DNA of 64,000 nt from Mixta calida (GCF_002953215.1 NZ_CP026378.1:1470540-1534539); one strand, 5' to 3'. Counted from the first letter of the stretch, positions 15,743-25,966 are shown. Program-made: numbers and translations. Notes: generated by a model from the letters alone, not told the origin.

Positions 15743-16852
15743 ATGACATATTCGCAGTTGATTGCTGAGGTGACTAATCAGCAACAGACGTTAACCGCCA
15801 TCATCGAACAGACCGAGCGGGCCGCCTATTTCTATATCTGGCCGACCGAACCTTTCCGCTCACGCTTTGCGGTGCGCGGCTGCTGGCTGCGTAATCTGCT
15901 GCCCGCGCCGTTTCAGGAGGATCGCGAAGCGATAGAACAGGGCATTGCGCCTCTGCTCAGCGCCGACTGCTGCCGTACGCTGGAGGCGGAGCCGCCGCTC
16001 GATCCCGCCGGTCTGCAAATCATTTGGGAGCCGACCGACGACGGCGCGGCGGTATGGTATCAGGGACAGCTGCTGGCGGTGATCCCCGGCTGGAGCCTCT
16101 ACCAGAATAAGCAGGTCAGCTTCTCTGCCGGCTGCATCCGCGAAAATCGCCTGACGGCGCCGCTGGGATCGGCCTCCACCAATCACTACTACGCGCAGGC
16201 GCTGGCGCATCGCCAGTTCTGGCGCGACTGGCATGATGGGCATCTCTGGCAGCCGGTACAGCACGATTTGCTGCGCGTTTATGAAGCGCACTACGGCCCG
16301 TCGCTGAAATATTATGCTATCGACCAGGGCCAGTGGCCGCCGATGGCGCTGTCGCAGCACTATCATCAGGGCGTCTGGTACTTCTTTACCGTCGGCATGT
16401 GCATTCGTCCGATGCCCTGGGTCGATTTCCTTTATGAAGATTTAGCGCCGCAGTACCGCCGCACCGAACTGGCAATGGCTATCGACGCCGAGGTGATGAC
16501 CGAAGACAACGCCATTCAGATGGCGAGCGCGCTGGCAAACTATGCGCACTATCCCTGGAGCAGCCTCAACTGGCTGGGGGAAGGGCATACGCTCCCTTCG
16601 TCAGTGGCGCCGGTCGGTTTTGAAGGCTTTCTGCTTTCCGCCGAATTAGGCGGAGAGACGGGCCAGCTTCCTCTGCCGCGTCGTGAAGGCGAGCGGGTCA
16701 ATCTGCTGTGGACCACGCCGGTGACTGCGGCGGAACAGGCGTTCGCCATGGCGGAAGAAGGGGGCGGAATGCAGCTGGTGACGCTTTTGCAACAGGAAGG
16801 CGCCAGCCACATTTTCCGGCCGCGTCAGCAGGTCGTGGAGCAGGAGGCGTAG
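15743..16852 (+). CDS. Suppressor-of-fused (SUFU)-like domain protein
   Basis: A 369-aa soluble protein without signal peptide or membrane helix. Its central half looks like the bacterial SUFU domain: a DLLRVYEAHYGPSLKYYAIDQG region, then YFFTVGMCIRPMP and a RRTELAMAI helix, and a late GFEGFLLSAELGG strand region. Bacterial SUFU proteins often serve as immunity or partner proteins of polymorphic toxins, but no toxin is adjacent here; the neighbours are an oxygenase and a chemoreceptor. GAGG lies 6 bases before the ATG. If SUFU is wrong, it is an uncharacterised protein of this length. Assignment is moderate and rests on pattern recognition. Confidence 0.6.
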   Translation: MTYSQLIAEVTNQQQTLTAIIEQTERAAYFYIWPTEPFRSRFAVRGCWLRNLLPAPFQEDREAIEQGIAPLLSADCCRTLEAEPPLDPAGLQIIWEPTDDGAAVWYQGQLLAVIPGWSLYQNKQVSFSAGCIRENRLTAPLGSASTNHYYAQALAHRQFWRDWHDGHLWQPVQHDLLRVYEAHYGPSLKYYAIDQGQWPPMALSQHYHQGVWYFFTVGMCIRPMPWVDFLYEDLAPQYRRTELAMAIDAEVMTEDNAIQMASALANYAHYPWSSLNWLGEGHTLPSSVAPVGFEGFLLSAELGGETGQLPLPRREGERVNLLWTTPVTAAEQAFAMAEEGGGMQLVTLLQQEGASHIFRPRQQVVEQEA

Positions 16853-16889
16853 CCCGCGTCTATATTTGTAAATTGTGATGGCGATCATC

Positions 16890-16916
16890 TCAAGTAAGAT
16901 CGTTACATGCCGTTAA
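16890..16916 (+). promoter_or_regulatory. Sigma-28 (FliA) promoter of the chemoreceptor
   Basis: TCAA, 15 bp, GCCGTTAA: one mismatch in each element from the flagellar consensus TAAA-N15-GCCGATAA. It lies 43 bp upstream of the chemoreceptor start. Confidence 0.6.
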
Positions 16917-16959
16917 CAGGAAAAGGGCAATTGGGCCCTTTCCGTTAAGTGGTGTGGAC

Positions 16960-18855
16960 ATGTTAAAAACAACGCAGGCCCGCTTTACGGTAACCCTGGT
17001 GGCATTCTTTCTGCTGCTGATGGCGGTTACCATCGTGGTTATCAATCTCTTTGTGGCCCCGCAGCTAAAAAATAATGAAGAACGTCTGGTGCGCTATGAA
17101 GTGAATGCGCTGGCGGCGCGAATTGTCGAGCAGATGAATCGCGTACAGGCGCAACAGCGCACCATTACCGAAGCGGTAAGCGTGATGGATAGCCCGGCGA
17201 TCGATACGCTGCTGCCTGCGCTGGTGAACCAGTATCAGGACAGTAATGTGTTCGGCGGCGGCATCTGGCCTTTGCCCAATATGCGCGAAGCCGGACGGGA
17301 AAAGTTCAGTACCTTTTTTGCCCGCGACGCCAGCAATCAGCTACAGGTAAACACTTTCTGGAACTCGCCGGAAGCGGATAAATATTATGAGCAGTCATGG
17401 TATAAAGCGGGCCTTGCCGCGCCGAAAGGCGTCTGCGCCTGGGCCAACGCCTACCAGGACGCCGCCAGCCCGCAGCCGCGCACCAACTGCGCCATGGCGA
17501 TCTACCGCAACGGCGCTGAGTGGGGCGTCGCCACCATCGATGTCACCCTCGGCTTCTTTAACCATCTGGCGAAAGAGATGGGCGAGGCCATTCATGGCCG
17601 CGTGCTGATCGTCGAAGCGAATGGCAAGGTGGTGGGTAACGCGGCGCTGGTCAACGGCACGCCGAAGCTGCAAAATCTGAGCGATCTGACGCTGCCGATG
17701 GCCGCGCCGCTGAAGGCATTGCTGGCCAGCGCTGGCAGCCAGCCGGTGCAGAGCCAGTACCAGGACGAGGAAGGCGATCGCACGCTGTTTGTGCAGCAGA
17801 TCGCCGGCAGCCCCTGGTTCCTGGCGAGCGATGTGCCGACCAGCCTGCTGACGCAGCAGACGCACTCGATGCTTTCTCGTCTCGGCGTGGTGCAGATTCC
17901 GTTAGCCATCGCCTTGCTGCTGGTGTTGCTCGGCTTTATCCGCAGCATGATGAAGCGTCTGGGCCAGCTGAATGACAACATTCTGGCGCTTTCGACCGGC
18001 GGTGCCGATCTGACGCAGCGCCTGCCCGCCAGCAACAGCCCGGAATTTAACGCCGTGGCGCAAAGCTTTAACCAGTTTATTTCCTATCTGCAGGGGCTGA
18101 TGCGTCAGGTGGGCGACAGCGCGTTGGCGATCACGTCCGCCTCGCGCGAAATCGCCAGCGGCAACCTCGATCTCTCCTCCCGTACCGAGGAGCAGTCCAG
18201 CTCGATAGTGGAAACGGCGGCGTCGATGGAGCAGCTCACCGGCACGGTGCGTCAGAATGCCGACAACGCTACCCACGCCAACCAGCTGGCGGATAACGCT
18301 TCGCAGGTGGCGGCGCGCGGCACCGAGGTGGTGCGTCAGGTGGTAGCGACGATGGGCGAAATCGACGCCTCCTCGCGTAAGGTGGTGGATATTATCAGCG
18401 TTATCGACAGTATCGCTTTCCAGACCAATATTCTCGCCCTGAACGCGGCGGTCGAAGCGGCGCGCGCCGGCGAACAGGGGCGCGGTTTCGCCGTGGTCGC
18501 CAGCGAAGTGCGCAACCTGGCGCAGCGTTCCGCCAACTCGGCGCGTGAAATCAAAAAGCTGATCGAAACCTCAGTGGCGAATATCGACGCTGGCAGCCAG
18601 CTGGTAGGCGAAGCGGGCCGCACCATGGATGAACTGATGCAGGGCGTATCAAGCGTCACGACGCTGATGGGCGAAATCATGTCCGCCAGCCGTGAACAGA
18701 GTATGGGGATTGAACAGGTGAACGTTGCCATCAACCAACTCGATAGCACCACGCAGCAGAACGCCGCGCTGGTGGAGCAGGTTTCCGCCGCCGCACAGGC
18801 GATGGAGGAGCAGAGCGTTCAGCTGGAAGAAGTGGTTAAGGCGTTTAAACTCTAG
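16960..18855 (+). CDS. Methyl-accepting chemotaxis protein with dCache sensor
   Basis: A 631-aa transmembrane chemoreceptor: helix 1 (about 10-32), a large periplasmic sensor (about 35-300, dCache-like, with [11 protein letters not shown]), helix 2 (about 305-327), HAMP (about 328-380) and the long signalling coiled coil. The hairpin tip is conserved ([34 protein letters not shown], split here across about residues 482-516). The C-terminus ends EEVVKAFKL, without the NWETF-type tail that recruits CheR/CheB, so it probably depends on other receptors for adaptation. ATG 16960 is preferred to GTG 16954. The ligand is unknown; dCache receptors commonly sense amino acids or organic acids. A sigma-28 promoter precedes it and a terminator follows. 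Confidence 0.92.
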   Translation: MLKTTQARFTVTLVAFFLLLMAVTIVVINLFVAPQLKNNEERLVRYEVNALAARIVEQMNRVQAQQRTITEAVSVMDSPAIDTLLPALVNQYQDSNVFGGGIWPLPNMREAGREKFSTFFARDASNQLQVNTFWNSPEADKYYEQSWYKAGLAAPKGVCAWANAYQDAASPQPRTNCAMAIYRNGAEWGVATIDVTLGFFNHLAKEMGEAIHGRVLIVEANGKVVGNAALVNGTPKLQNLSDLTLPMAAPLKALLASAGSQPVQSQYQDEEGDRTLFVQQIAGSPWFLASDVPTSLLTQQTHSMLSRLGVVQIPLAIALLLVLLGFIRSMMKRLGQLNDNILALSTGGADLTQRLPASNSPEFNAVAQSFNQFISYLQGLMRQVGDSALAITSASREIASGNLDLSSRTEEQSSSIVETAASMEQLTGTVRQNADNATHANQLADNASQVAARGTEVVRQVVATMGEIDASSRKVVDIISVIDSIAFQTNILALNAAVEAARAGEQGRGFAVVASEVRNLAQRSANSAREIKKLIETSVANIDAGSQLVGEAGRTMDELMQGVSSVTTLMGEIMSASREQSMGIEQVNVAINQLDSTTQQNAALVEQVSAAAQAMEEQSVQLEEVVKAFKL

Positions 18856-18866
18856 TCCCTCTTATC

Positions 18867-18897
18867 AGGCGCCCCCGCAGACGGCGGGGCGCCTTTC
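18867..18897 (+). terminator. Terminator after the chemoreceptor
   Basis: AGGCGCCCC pairs with GGGGCGCCT, followed by TTTCT, 12 bp after the stop. Confidence 0.7.
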
Positions 18898-19002
18898 TCC
18901 CGACATCTTTTCGCACATAATGTGATAAATGCAGACGCTTTTTTCCGCCAGGCGGCCCGACGGTTATGCCACAATAGTTGGGATTATTCTGAAGGAGCCT
19001 GC

Positions 19003-19566
19003 ATGTCCGCTATTGACGTTATCCTTGTCGATCGTTTCGATCGTCCTACCGGTAAAATGGAAAAGCTGGAAGCCCATCAAAAAGGATTACTGCATCGCGC
19101 GGTAACGGTTTACGTCTTCAACAGCCGTAATGAGCTGCTGTTGCAGCGTCGCGCCAGCGACAAATATCACTGCGGCGGCCTGTGGAGCAATACCTGCTGC
19201 GGGCATCCTTTACCCGATGAAACGTCGCAGACGGCGGCGGAGCGGCGGCTGGAAGAAGAGATGGGGCTGCGCCTGACGCTGACGCCGATGTTTGAGCTGA
19301 GCTATAACCTGCCGCTGAGCAACGGGCTGATCGAACATGAGTATGGGCACGTGTTTTTCGCCATCAGCGATCAGACGCCGCACCTCAACCCGCAGGAGGC
19401 CGACGACAGCCGCTGGCTCTCGCTGACGGCGATTCAACAGGAGATAGCGCGCGATCCGGCGCGCTTCACGCCCTGGTTTTTACATACCTTCGCCCGTATT
19501 CCCGATCAGCTGGCGCGCTTTATTCAGCGCGGCGCCGCGCTGAAATCCTCCGCATCCACATCGTAG
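19003..19566 (+). CDS. idi: Isopentenyl-diphosphate delta-isomerase, type I
   Basis: A 187-aa cytoplasmic Nudix-fold enzyme interconverting isopentenyl and dimethylallyl diphosphate. The catalytic Cys (NTCCGHP, C65/C66) and catalytic Glu in EHEYGH (111-116) are present, as are the metal ligands HQKGLLH and the Nudix-like RRLEEEMG. GAAGGAG precedes ATG 19003 at good spacing, which sets this start over the longer open frame. In many Erwiniaceae a second idi sits in the carotenoid cluster; here the gene stands alone with no crt gene nearby. Its last 43 bp overlap the 3' end of the convergent MFS gene. Confidence 0.95.
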   Translation: MSAIDVILVDRFDRPTGKMEKLEAHQKGLLHRAVTVYVFNSRNELLLQRRASDKYHCGGLWSNTCCGHPLPDETSQTAAERRLEEEMGLRLTLTPMFELSYNLPLSNGLIEHEYGHVFFAISDQTPHLNPQEADDSRWLSLTAIQQEIARDPARFTPWFLHTFARIPDQLARFIQRGAALKSSASTS

Positions 19567-21005
19567 CCTGACGGCTCCCAGCGCACCAGCATCAGCGCCA
19601 GCAGGCCCGCCAGCGGCGCGATGGCGATCGCCCAGAAGACGTTGGTGTCCAGCATCGCGCTCAGCAGTGGAAAGAGAAACAGCGACACCGTAGAGCTGGC
19701 GCGCATCAGCGTCTGGTTAAGGCCGACGCCGACGCCGCGCAGCGAAACCGGATAGCTGAGCGAAGCGTAGGTCATGGTGTGCGAACCGGGACCGAAACCC
19801 TGGCCGAAAAGGAACAGCGCCAGCATAGCGATCGCCAGCATCGCCTCCGACATGCCCTGCGGCCGTCCGATCAGCGCCAGCCCTAGCAGCGCCGCCAGCT
19901 GGCAGGCGTAGCCCGCTACCGTCATCCGCCATGCGCCCAGGCGCGGCACCAGCCGCACCGCCAGCAGGCCGCCGACAAAGGCAAACAGCAGGTTGAGCGC
20001 CAGCGATACCAATATCGTGGTCAGCATCGTCTGCGCCAGGAAGCTGGAGATAATCACCGGCAGGCCGAACGCCACCGCATTATAGGCAAAGGAGGAGGCG
20101 ATGGAGATGACCGTCGCCAGCAACGTGCGTCGCAAATAGACGCCGCGCAGTAGCGCGCCGTAGTTACGCCAGCCGGGGCGACGAGTGCGCGTCGCGGCGC
20201 TGAGATCGGCGTCGCTCGCCACCTGCGCGTTAATGCCCCAGGCGCGGCGCAGGATCGCGGCCGCGCCGTGCAGATCGCCCTGATTGGCCGCCCAGACCGG
20301 GGATTCGCTCATATAGCGGCTGCGAATGGCGATGATCGCCAGCGCCGGCACCGCGCCGAAGCCCAGAATCAGGCGCCACAGCCAGTCGGCGTGGCTCGAC
20401 GGCAGTATGCTGTAAAGCACCAGCACCAGCAGATAAGAGACGCTGATGGCGGCATACCAGGTAGGGCACCACATGGCGATGCTCGCCGCCTTGTTGCCCC
20501 GTCCTTTCAGCCGCGAAAACTCGGCGAGGAAGGCCATCGCCACCGGCAGATCGATGCCGACGCCCAGCCCCATCACAAAGCGCGCGCCTGCCAGAACATA
20601 TTCGTTGGGCGCCAGCGCGCAGGCCAATGCGGCGACCACAAAGAAAAACATATCCGCCATAAAGACGCGATAACGGCCGATTTTATCGGTCAGCCAGCCG
20701 CCGATCAGCGCGCCGACGATCGCCCCAAAGGTGATGGCGGAAGCGACCATGCCGCTGCCGGCGGGAGTAAGATTAAACTCCCGCGCCACATCTTTCATGC
20801 CGAACGCCAGCGCGCCAAGATCGTAGGCGTCCAGGAAAACGCCGCCGAGAGCGATAGCGACGACGATCCGCCCGTTGCCGAGCGCTTGTGTACCGGTGTT
20901 GACCAGCCGCGACACGTCGGCGGGTTGGCGTATCCAGACCGTTTCACCGGTCGTGATGTCCTTAAGCGACGCATCCGGCGTCGAAGAGGCGGTAATGTCA
21001 GTCAT
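19524..21005 (-). CDS. MFS transporter, sugar-porter/SV2-like
   Basis: A 493-aa, 12-helix permease with an unusually long cytoplasmic N-terminus (about 45 residues). Typical motifs: FLDAYDLGALAFG in helix 1, GGWLTDKIGRYRVF (the D-x-x-G-R-R/K-type motif A), GARFVMGLGVGIDLPVAMAFLAEF and a closing RWEPSGYDVDAEDF tail. This pattern fits the metabolite:H+/sugar-porter side of the superfamily; the substrate is unknown. The ribosome-binding site at ATG 21005 is weak. Its 3' end is antisense to the last 14 codons of idi, so the two transcripts can interfere. Confidence 0.8.
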   Translation of the reverse strand: MTDITASSTPDASLKDITTGETVWIRQPADVSRLVNTGTQALGNGRIVVAIALGGVFLDAYDLGALAFGMKDVAREFNLTPAGSGMVASAITFGAIVGALIGGWLTDKIGRYRVFMADMFFFVVAALACALAPNEYVLAGARFVMGLGVGIDLPVAMAFLAEFSRLKGRGNKAASIAMWCPTWYAAISVSYLLVLVLYSILPSSHADWLWRLILGFGAVPALAIIAIRSRYMSESPVWAANQGDLHGAAAILRRAWGINAQVASDADLSAATRTRRPGWRNYGALLRGVYLRRTLLATVISIASSFAYNAVAFGLPVIISSFLAQTMLTTILVSLALNLLFAFVGGLLAVRLVPRLGAWRMTVAGYACQLAALLGLALIGRPQGMSEAMLAIAMLALFLFGQGFGPGSHTMTYASLSYPVSLRGVGVGLNQTLMRASSTVSLFLFPLLSAMLDTNVFWAIAIAPLAGLLALMLVRWEPSGYDVDAEDFSAAPR

Positions 21006-21162
21006 GATGTTATGTTGTCAGACGTGTTTGGGTCTTCTGAGCATAACGTCCTGATGCCGCTGGCTAAATTCCTTCTGGTTATATCTTACTTCCGAACGCG
21101 ATGAGGCCTGCGCGCTGCTTCGCAGAAAAGAATCTGTTTTCCCGACAGGCACAGGGATTTGC

Positions 21163-21171
21163 GCTACGCTT
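21163..21171 (+). promoter_or_regulatory. RpoS-type -10 element before osmF
   Basis: GCTACGCTT matches the extended sigma-S -10 (KCTAyrcTT) about 31 bp upstream of the osmF start. This agrees with the known RpoS control of yehZYXW in E. coli. Confidence 0.55.
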
Positions 21172-21201
21172 TGACAGAACCTGACCTGGAAGGAAAACGC
21201 T

Positions 21202-22122
21202 ATGACTTTCGCTGTTGCGCGTCGCGGATTATTCACCCTGGCCGCCCTGATGGCGCTGGCCGCCCACGCCCAGGCCGCCGATCCGGTGCGTGTGGGATCT
21301 AAAATCGATACCGAAGGCTCGCTGCTGGGCAATGTGATCCTGCAGGTGCTGAATAAGCACGGCGTGCCGACGGTGAATAAAATTCAGCTTGGCAATACGC
21401 AGGTGGTGCGTGGGGCGATTACCGCCGGCGAGTTGGATATTTACCCGGAATATACCGGCAACGGCGCGTTCTTCTTTAATCAGGCGGGCGACGCGGCGTG
21501 GAAGAACGCCAAAGCGGGCTATGAGAAGGTGAAAAAGCAGGACGCGGAGAAAAACCAGCTGGTCTGGCTGACGCCCGCGCCTGCCAATAACACCTGGACC
21601 ATTGCGGTGCGCGGCGATGTGGCGCAGAAAAATAAGCTGGCTTCGCTGGCCGATCTCAGCCGCTATCTGAAGCAGGGCGGCGTCTTTAAGCTGGCCGCCT
21701 CGGCTGAATTTATCGAGCGCGCCGACGCGTTGCCGGCGTTTGAAAAAGCCTACGGCTTTAAGCTGGGCCAGGATCAGCTACTGTCGCTGGCGGGCGGCGA
21801 TACGGCGGTAACCATCAAGGCGGCGGCGCAGCAAACCTCCGGGGTGAATGCGGCGATGGCCTACGGCACCGATGGGCCGGTAGCGGCGCTCGGCCTGCAA
21901 ACCCTGAGCGATCCGCAGGGCGTGCAGCCGATTTACGCGCCCGCGCCGGTGATCCGCGCCGCGGTATTAAAGCAGTATCCCGATATCGCTACCTGGCTAC
22001 AGCCGGTGTTCGCCGCGCTGGATGAAAAAACGTTGCAGTCGCTGAACGCCAAAATCGCCGTAGAGGGTCAGGATGCGAAAAAAGTGGCCGCCGACTGGTT
22101 GCAGCAGAAAAAGCTGCTGTAA
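21202..22122 (+). CDS. osmF: OsmF (YehZ) glycine-betaine-type ABC substrate-binding protein
   Basis: A 306-aa periplasmic binding protein with a cleaved signal peptide (end near AHAQA-ADP, about residue 26) and an OpuAC-type fold. DPVRVGSKIDTEGSLLGN, the GELDIYPEYTGNGAFFF loop and the ALDEKTLQSLNAKIAVEGQDAKKVA C-terminus follow E. coli OsmF. It is the first gene of the yehZYXW-type importer. The E. coli system is osmotically and RpoS induced and has low affinity for glycine betaine. GGAAGGAAA precedes the ATG. Confidence 0.92.
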   Translation: MTFAVARRGLFTLAALMALAAHAQAADPVRVGSKIDTEGSLLGNVILQVLNKHGVPTVNKIQLGNTQVVRGAITAGELDIYPEYTGNGAFFFNQAGDAAWKNAKAGYEKVKKQDAEKNQLVWLTPAPANNTWTIAVRGDVAQKNKLASLADLSRYLKQGGVFKLAASAEFIERADALPAFEKAYGFKLGQDQLLSLAGGDTAVTIKAAAQQTSGVNAAMAYGTDGPVAALGLQTLSDPQGVQPIYAPAPVIRAAVLKQYPDIATWLQPVFAALDEKTLQSLNAKIAVEGQDAKKVAADWLQQKKLL

Positions 22123-22161
22123 GCGGACGGCGTAATCAGGCATCTTGTCGACGGAGTGATT

Positions 22162-23322
22162 TTGCGATTCACCCTCTATAACCGCGTACTGCTGCTGCTG
22201 ACGGCGCTGCTGGCGACGGCGCTGTATGCGTTGCCTTTCGCCAGCTTCGCGCCTAATCGCCTGGTGTCGGGGCAGCCGGTGATGCTCTCCCAGTTACTTC
22301 AGGGCGCAGGCTGGCTGATCCTGCTGATCGTGCCGCTGCTGCTGTTACTGGCCTGGCAAAAGCCGCGCCAGCCTGTGTTGGTTCTGACGCTGTTGCTGAG
22401 CGAAACGCTGCTGACGCTGCTGGTGGCGTTAGGCGGGCACGCCGCGCAGACGCTGGCGGGACAGGGCAGCGCGCTGGCGCGCACCGGTTTCGGCAGCGGA
22501 CTGTGGGCGGCAATCGCGCTCTGCCTGCTGATCGCCGCGGACAGCATAATGCGCCTGACGCGCAATCCGATCTGGCGTCTGCTGCTGAACGCGCAGCTTT
22601 GGCTGCCGCTGGCGCTGCTGCTGCTCGGCGGACAACTCGATCAGCTGGCGCTGCTGAAAGAGTACGCCAATCGTCAGGATGTGTTCGATCAGGCGCTGAC
22701 GCGTCACCTGTTGCTGCTGGCGGCCACGCTGATCCCGGCGCTGGCGCTGGGCGTGCCGCTGGGGCTGATCTGTTATCGCCGCCCCCGCTGGCAGGCGTCG
22801 GTTTTTTCCGTGTTGAACATTATTCAGACCGTGCCGTCAGTGGCGCTGTTTGGCCTGCTGATCGCGCCGCTGGCCGGGCTGGCGGCCCATTTTCCCTGGC
22901 TGGCGCGGCTGGGCGTCAGCGGCATCGGCCTGGCGCCCGCGCTGATCGCGCTGGTGCTTTATGCGCTGCTGCCGCTGGTGCGCAGCATCGTGGCGGGTTT
23001 GCAGCAGGTGCCTGACGGCGTCAGGGAGACCGCCTGCGGCATGGGTATGTCGCCCACGCAGATTTTCTGGCACGTCGAGGCGCCGCTGGCGCTGCCGGTA
23101 TTGCTCAGCGGCCTGCGGGTGGTGACGATCCAGACGGTGGGCATGGCGGTGATCGCCGCGCTCATCGGCGCCGGCGGCTTCGGCGCCATTATCTTTCAGG
23201 GATTGCTGAGCAGCGCGCTGGAGCTGGTGCTGCTGGGCGTAATCCCGGTGATCGCGCTGGCGGTGCTGATGGACGCCCTGTTTAACATCCTTATCTCCCT
23301 GCTGGAGAAGCGCAACCTATGA
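22162..23322 (+). CDS. yehY: ABC transporter permease YehY
   Basis: Inner-membrane permease, about 386 aa. Its N-terminal half is extra membrane helices, as in E. coli YehY ([45 protein letters not shown]). A BPD_transp_1 domain follows, with [22 protein letters not shown], the EAA-like loop [11 protein letters not shown] and [19 protein letters not shown] prefer the TTG at 22162 because GGAG (22153-22156) is 5 bases ahead; the GTG at 22156 overlaps that sequence. It overlaps yehX by 4 bp. Confidence 0.9.
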   Translation: MRFTLYNRVLLLLTALLATALYALPFASFAPNRLVSGQPVMLSQLLQGAGWLILLIVPLLLLLAWQKPRQPVLVLTLLLSETLLTLLVALGGHAAQTLAGQGSALARTGFGSGLWAAIALCLLIAADSIMRLTRNPIWRLLLNAQLWLPLALLLLGGQLDQLALLKEYANRQDVFDQALTRHLLLLAATLIPALALGVPLGLICYRRPRWQASVFSVLNIIQTVPSVALFGLLIAPLAGLAAHFPWLARLGVSGIGLAPALIALVLYALLPLVRSIVAGLQQVPDGVRETACGMGMSPTQIFWHVEAPLALPVLLSGLRVVTIQTVGMAVIAALIGAGGFGAIIFQGLLSSALELVLLGVIPVIALAVLMDALFNILISLLEKRNL

Positions 23323-24254
23323 TCCAGTTTAATCAGGTCAGTAAATATTTCGCCGGCAAGGCGGCGGTGGATGAGATTAACCTGCATATCGCCGCTGGCG
23401 AGTTTACTGTGCTGATCGGCACGTCCGGCTCCGGCAAATCGACCACGCTGAAGATGATTAACCGGCTGGTTGAGCATGATGCGGGCACCATTCAGTTTGC
23501 TGGCGAGGAGATCCGCAGCTTCAATCCGCAGGCGCTGCGGCGGCGGATGGGCTACGCCATTCAGTCGATCGGGCTGTTTCCGCACTGGACGGTGGAGAAG
23601 AACATCGCCACCGTGCCGGGGCTGCTGAAGTGGCCGCGAGCGCAGCGGCAGGAACGCGTCGCTGAGCTGCTGGCGCTGCTGGGTCTGGAGGAGGAGCTGC
23701 GCCATCGCTATCCGCATCAGCTCTCCGGCGGGCAGCAGCAACGCGTCGGGGTGGCGCGCGCGCTGGCCGCCGACCCGGAAGTGCTGCTGATGGATGAGCC
23801 GTTCGGCGCGCTCGATCCGGTGACGCGCGGCGCGTTGCAGCAGGAGATGGTGCGCATTCATCGGTTGCTGGGACGCACTATCGTACTGGTGACGCATGAC
23901 ATTGACGAGGCGCTGACGCTGGCGGATAAAATCGTGCTGATGGACAGCGGGCGCATTATACAGCAGGGCAAGCCGCTGGAGCTGCTAACCCGTCCGGCCA
24001 ACGATTTCGTGCGTGATTTTTTTGGCCGCAGCGAGCTGGGCGTGCGCCTGCTGTCGCTGGGCTATGCGGGCGCGGCCGCGCGGCGCGGCGAATGGCTGGA
24101 CGCGGCGCCGGTGCCGGAAGATATGTCGCTGCGCGAGGCGCTGTCGCTGTTTATCGCCCGTCAGACAGATAAGCTGCCGGTGGCCGATGCGCAGGGCGCG
24201 CCGCTGGGCGTGCTGCACTTCAGCGATCTGCTGCGGCAACGGGAGGGGACATGA
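23319..24254 (+). CDS. yehX: ABC transporter ATP-binding protein YehX
   Basis: A 311-aa ATPase: Walker [10 protein letters not shown] (about 34-42), Q-loop YAIQSIG, signature [15 protein letters not shown], Walker B VLLMDEP and H-loop VTHD. It lacks full CBS tandem repeats, but a C-terminal extension (about 235-311, ending [10 protein letters not shown]) resembles a single CBS-like regulatory region. It energises the YehY/YehW permease pair. The start overlaps yehY by ATGA and its end overlaps yehW by ATGA, so the operon is tightly coupled. Confidence 0.92.
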   Translation: MIQFNQVSKYFAGKAAVDEINLHIAAGEFTVLIGTSGSGKSTTLKMINRLVEHDAGTIQFAGEEIRSFNPQALRRRMGYAIQSIGLFPHWTVEKNIATVPGLLKWPRAQRQERVAELLALLGLEEELRHRYPHQLSGGQQQRVGVARALAADPEVLLMDEPFGALDPVTRGALQQEMVRIHRLLGRTIVLVTHDIDEALTLADKIVLMDSGRIIQQGKPLELLTRPANDFVRDFFGRSELGVRLLSLGYAGAAARRGEWLDAAPVPEDMSLREALSLFIARQTDKLPVADAQGAPLGVLHFSDLLRQREGT

Positions 24255-24985
24255 ACAAATGGCTGCGCGATCCGCTGCTGTGGCTGATCGCGCTGTTTCT
24301 GCTGCTGCTGCTGTTAATGCCCTACAGCGGTCCGCTGTTCGCCCGCTGGTTTCCTCAGCTCGATCGACCGGTTTATCAGCAGGAGAGCTTTTTTCAGCTG
24401 GCGCTGGCGCATATTCGGCTGGTGGCGTTCTCCAGCCTGGGCGCGGCGCTGATCGGCATCGGCGCAGGCGTCGCCGTGACGCGCCATGCCGGACGTGAGT
24501 TTCGGCCGCTGGTGGAGACGCTGGCCGCCGCCGGGCAAACTTTTCCGCCGGTAGCGGTGCTGGCGGTGGCGGTGCCGGTCATCGGCTTCGGCGAGCAGCC
24601 CGCGCTGATCGCGCTGCTGCTGTATGGCATCCTGCCGATTTTGCAGGGCACGCTGGCGGGGCTGGAATCGGTGCCGGAAAGCGCGCGCGAAGTGGCGCAG
24701 GGCGTTGGCATGAGCGGCTGGCAGCGGCTGACGCGCGTCGAACTGCCGTTAGCCGCGCCGGTGATTCTGGCGGGCGTGCGCACCTCGATCATCATCAATA
24801 TCGGCACCGCGGCGATCGCCTCGACGGTAGGCGCGAAAAGCCTGGGATCGCCGGTGATTATCGGCCTGAGCGGGTTTAATACGGCGTATGTGATTCAGGG
24901 GGCGGTGCTGGTGGCGCTACTGGCGCTGGTGGTGGACCGGCTTTTCGAGCGCCTGCAACGCTGGGTTAGCGGGCATGTAAAATAA
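24251..24985 (+). CDS. yehW: ABC transporter permease YehW
   Basis: A 244-aa permease with about six helices and the BPD_transp_1 pattern ([22 protein letters not shown] loop [40 protein letters not shown]). It is the last gene of the osmF-yehYXW operon. Its last 20 bp overlap the small gene yohO on the opposite strand. Confidence 0.92.
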   Translation: MNKWLRDPLLWLIALFLLLLLLMPYSGPLFARWFPQLDRPVYQQESFFQLALAHIRLVAFSSLGAALIGIGAGVAVTRHAGREFRPLVETLAAAGQTFPPVAVLAVAVPVIGFGEQPALIALLLYGILPILQGTLAGLESVPESAREVAQGVGMSGWQRLTRVELPLAAPVILAGVRTSIIINIGTAAIASTVGAKSLGSPVIIGLSGFNTAYVIQGAVLVALLALVVDRLFERLQRWVSGHVK

Positions 24986-25073
24986 TGGCGTAGCCTACCA
25001 GCATCAGGCCGCCGGTACCGCCAATCGCCATGATAAAGAAAAGGGTGCCGACCAGAAATTTTTGCCAGTTCAT
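24966..25073 (-). CDS. yohO: YohO, 35-aa small membrane protein
   Basis: A 35-codon frame on the minus strand (ATG 25073, TAA 24966) starts [13 protein letters not shown] and ends GYAIILHAR. It is almost entirely one hydrophobic helix, with a [11 protein letters not shown] core like the ALGGIGGVMLAGY core of E. coli YohO, which is also 35 aa. Position agrees: in E. coli yohO lies between mlrA and yehW, as here. AGG lies about 8 bases upstream. It is below the usual size cut-off for gene callers. Function is unknown; it should sit in the inner membrane. It could be read through from mlrA, 99 bp upstream on the same strand. Confidence 0.82.
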   Translation of the reverse strand: MNWQKFLVGTLFFIMAIGGTGGLMLVGYAIILHAR

Positions 25074-25172
25074 CGTATTGCCTGTGAAGATAAAACAAGA
25101 GGGCAGATCATAGCGCGAACCGCCCTTTGCGACCAGGCAAATTGCGTCATTTTTCGCGCGATCTTCGCCCGT

Positions 25173-25907
25173 TTAGCTCTGACCATGCAACGTGATGGAA
25201 AAACCCTGTTCATGCCAGTGGGCGAACTGTTCTGTCTGACGGCGCGTCAGCTTCTTGCCGGTCCAGACGAAAATCTGCTGGCCAGGAAACAGTTCGGGGC
25301 GCGGGTTATCGAGCGGCTCCGCCAGTACATCCATCCGCCAGCCCGCCTGGGAAAGGCGCCAGGCCTCCAGCCAGATGCGGGTGCGATCCTCGACGCCCCA
25401 GCCGATCATCAGCGCATCCTTGCCCGCCTTTTTACGCGTGCCGCACAGGCAGAAGGCGACATAGTCGATAAGCGCGCCGTCGAGCAGGCTGCACATCGCT
25501 TTCGCGGTGTTTTGATCGAGCCCCAGACGCTGACGCACCGGCACGAAGACGTGATCGATCAGCGCATCGACCGGATGCTCGCGGCCAATGGCGGCGATTT
25601 TACTGCGCAGTCGGGAAGGGCGAACCTGGCGCAGTACGCTCATCACCTCTTCCTGCAATGTCATCCAGCCGTCGTGTACGTTAACATTATCGCCTTCGAG
25701 CAGGGCTTTTACTTTGCCTACCGGGACGCCGCTCTCTATCCAGCGCTTAATCTCTTCGATACGCTGAATATCTTCATCATCAAACTGTCGGTGACCGCCT
25801 TCGGTACGCTGTGGCTTCAACAGCCCATAGCGACGCTGCCATGCGCGTAACGTTACCGGGTTGATACCACAGCGTTCGGCGACGTCGCCGATGCTGTATA
25901 GGGGCAT
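25173..25907 (-). CDS. mlrA: MerR-family regulator MlrA
   Basis: A 244-aa activator that in E. coli is needed for csgD, and so for curli and biofilm. N-terminal MerR winged helix ([25 protein letters not shown], then [14 protein letters not shown]), a dimerisation helix, and a C-terminal domain related to the cobalamin-binding CarH/LitR regulators but without its His motif. The ATG at 25907 is chosen because AGAGG lies 5-6 bases before it; the ATG at 25913 would touch that sequence. It is divergent from an XRE regulator, with a large TTGTACA palindrome between them. Confidence 0.92.
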   Translation of the reverse strand: MPLYSIGDVAERCGINPVTLRAWQRRYGLLKPQRTEGGHRQFDDEDIQRIEEIKRWIESGVPVGKVKALLEGDNVNVHDGWMTLQEEVMSVLRQVRPSRLRSKIAAIGREHPVDALIDHVFVPVRQRLGLDQNTAKAMCSLLDGALIDYVAFCLCGTRKKAGKDALMIGWGVEDRTRIWLEAWRLSQAGWRMDVLAEPLDNPRPELFPGQQIFVWTGKKLTRRQTEQFAHWHEQGFSITLHGQS

Positions 25908-25966
25908 GCACATCCTCTGCTTGTTCGTGAGACTCGGGTGTCTGCTTTAACCTTAGCGGAGGCGTT

